A stretch of 64,000 nt of DNA from assembly GCA_032716605.1 (NCBI GenBank), contig CM064505.1:47243805-47307804 (forward strand), written 5' to 3'. Of this stretch, positions 63,931 to 64,000 are shown piece by piece. The stretch is from Paralithodes platypus (Eukaryota; Arthropoda; Malacostraca; Decapoda; Lithodidae). Numbering within the stretch: position 1 is the first letter of the stretch; each line of letters starts with the position of its first letter. The notes under the pieces are model-generated. The model made no database searches. It was given only the letters and a program-made list of their open reading frames with translations, and had not been told where the DNA came from. The translations under genes and the position numbers were made by a program.

Positions 63931-64000
63931 GGACGAGGCCGAAAAGATAACAAATGGCAGAAGAAATTGATTATAATGCAACATAGAGAAAAAAGAAAAA

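Overview
The window is a gene-poor, repeat-saturated piece of an animal nuclear genome, most likely an arthropod and plausibly a decapod crustacean. The clues are intron-split animal genes with GT-AG junctions, short interstitial runs of the arthropod telomere unit TTAGG (about 4730, 14820, 15835, 18415, 47700, 63850), many microsatellites and minisatellites, and a dense mix of LINE, SINE, Penelope-like, piggyBac and Tigger-type elements. The species call is inference. No prokaryotic gene, CRISPR array or intact RNA gene is visible.

Layout. 1-8.7 kb: the 3' half of a Cys-loop ligand-gated ion channel gene on the + strand, in four exons (38-234, 5249-5440, 6305-6565, 8493-8663), ending with its stop codon. 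Its introns hold an old LINE with a SINE inside it, a decayed duplicate of one exon, a 290-bp CT microsatellite and two TTAA-flanked MITEs. 9.4-12.5 kb: a truncated SINE and a foldback element with two minisatellites. 12.5-20.2 kb: AGGCCTA-rich sequence with LINE 3' fragments, tRNA-like SINE heads and small tandem repeats. 20.28 kb: one exon resembling ribosomal protein L10a. 20.5-27.3 kb: a minus-strand LINE whose ORF starts with a 2A-type peptide and a PHD-like finger, broken by a Tigger-type element, two SINEs that share its 3' tail, and a Penelope-like fragment. 27.7-33.9 kb: MITEs, a SINE and two more LINEs. 34.2-34.7 kb: a possible unidentified terminal exon. 35.3-39.7 kb: a complete piggyBac-type element with TTAA flanks. 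40.3-57.5 kb: a CR1-type LINE, three closely similar copies of LINE-A (its fourth, older copy lies at 0.7-4.1 kb), two further LINEs, a second foldback element and two copies of a 627-bp TTAA MITE. 57.8-63.5 kb: a full-length LINE-G with target-site duplication and a truncated second copy.

How it works together. The only cellular genes with good support are the channel and the L10a-like exon. Everything else is a mobile-element community in which non-autonomous elements sit next to likely helpers: SINE-S1 with the 2A LINE, TTAA MITEs with piggyBac. Empty-site copies inside the window allow some insertion events to be read directly. Many reading-frame breaks are single-base changes in homopolymer runs of otherwise very similar copies, so some apparent decay may be assembly error. 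Names such as LINE-A, SINE-S1 and MITE-T1 are local labels used only here.
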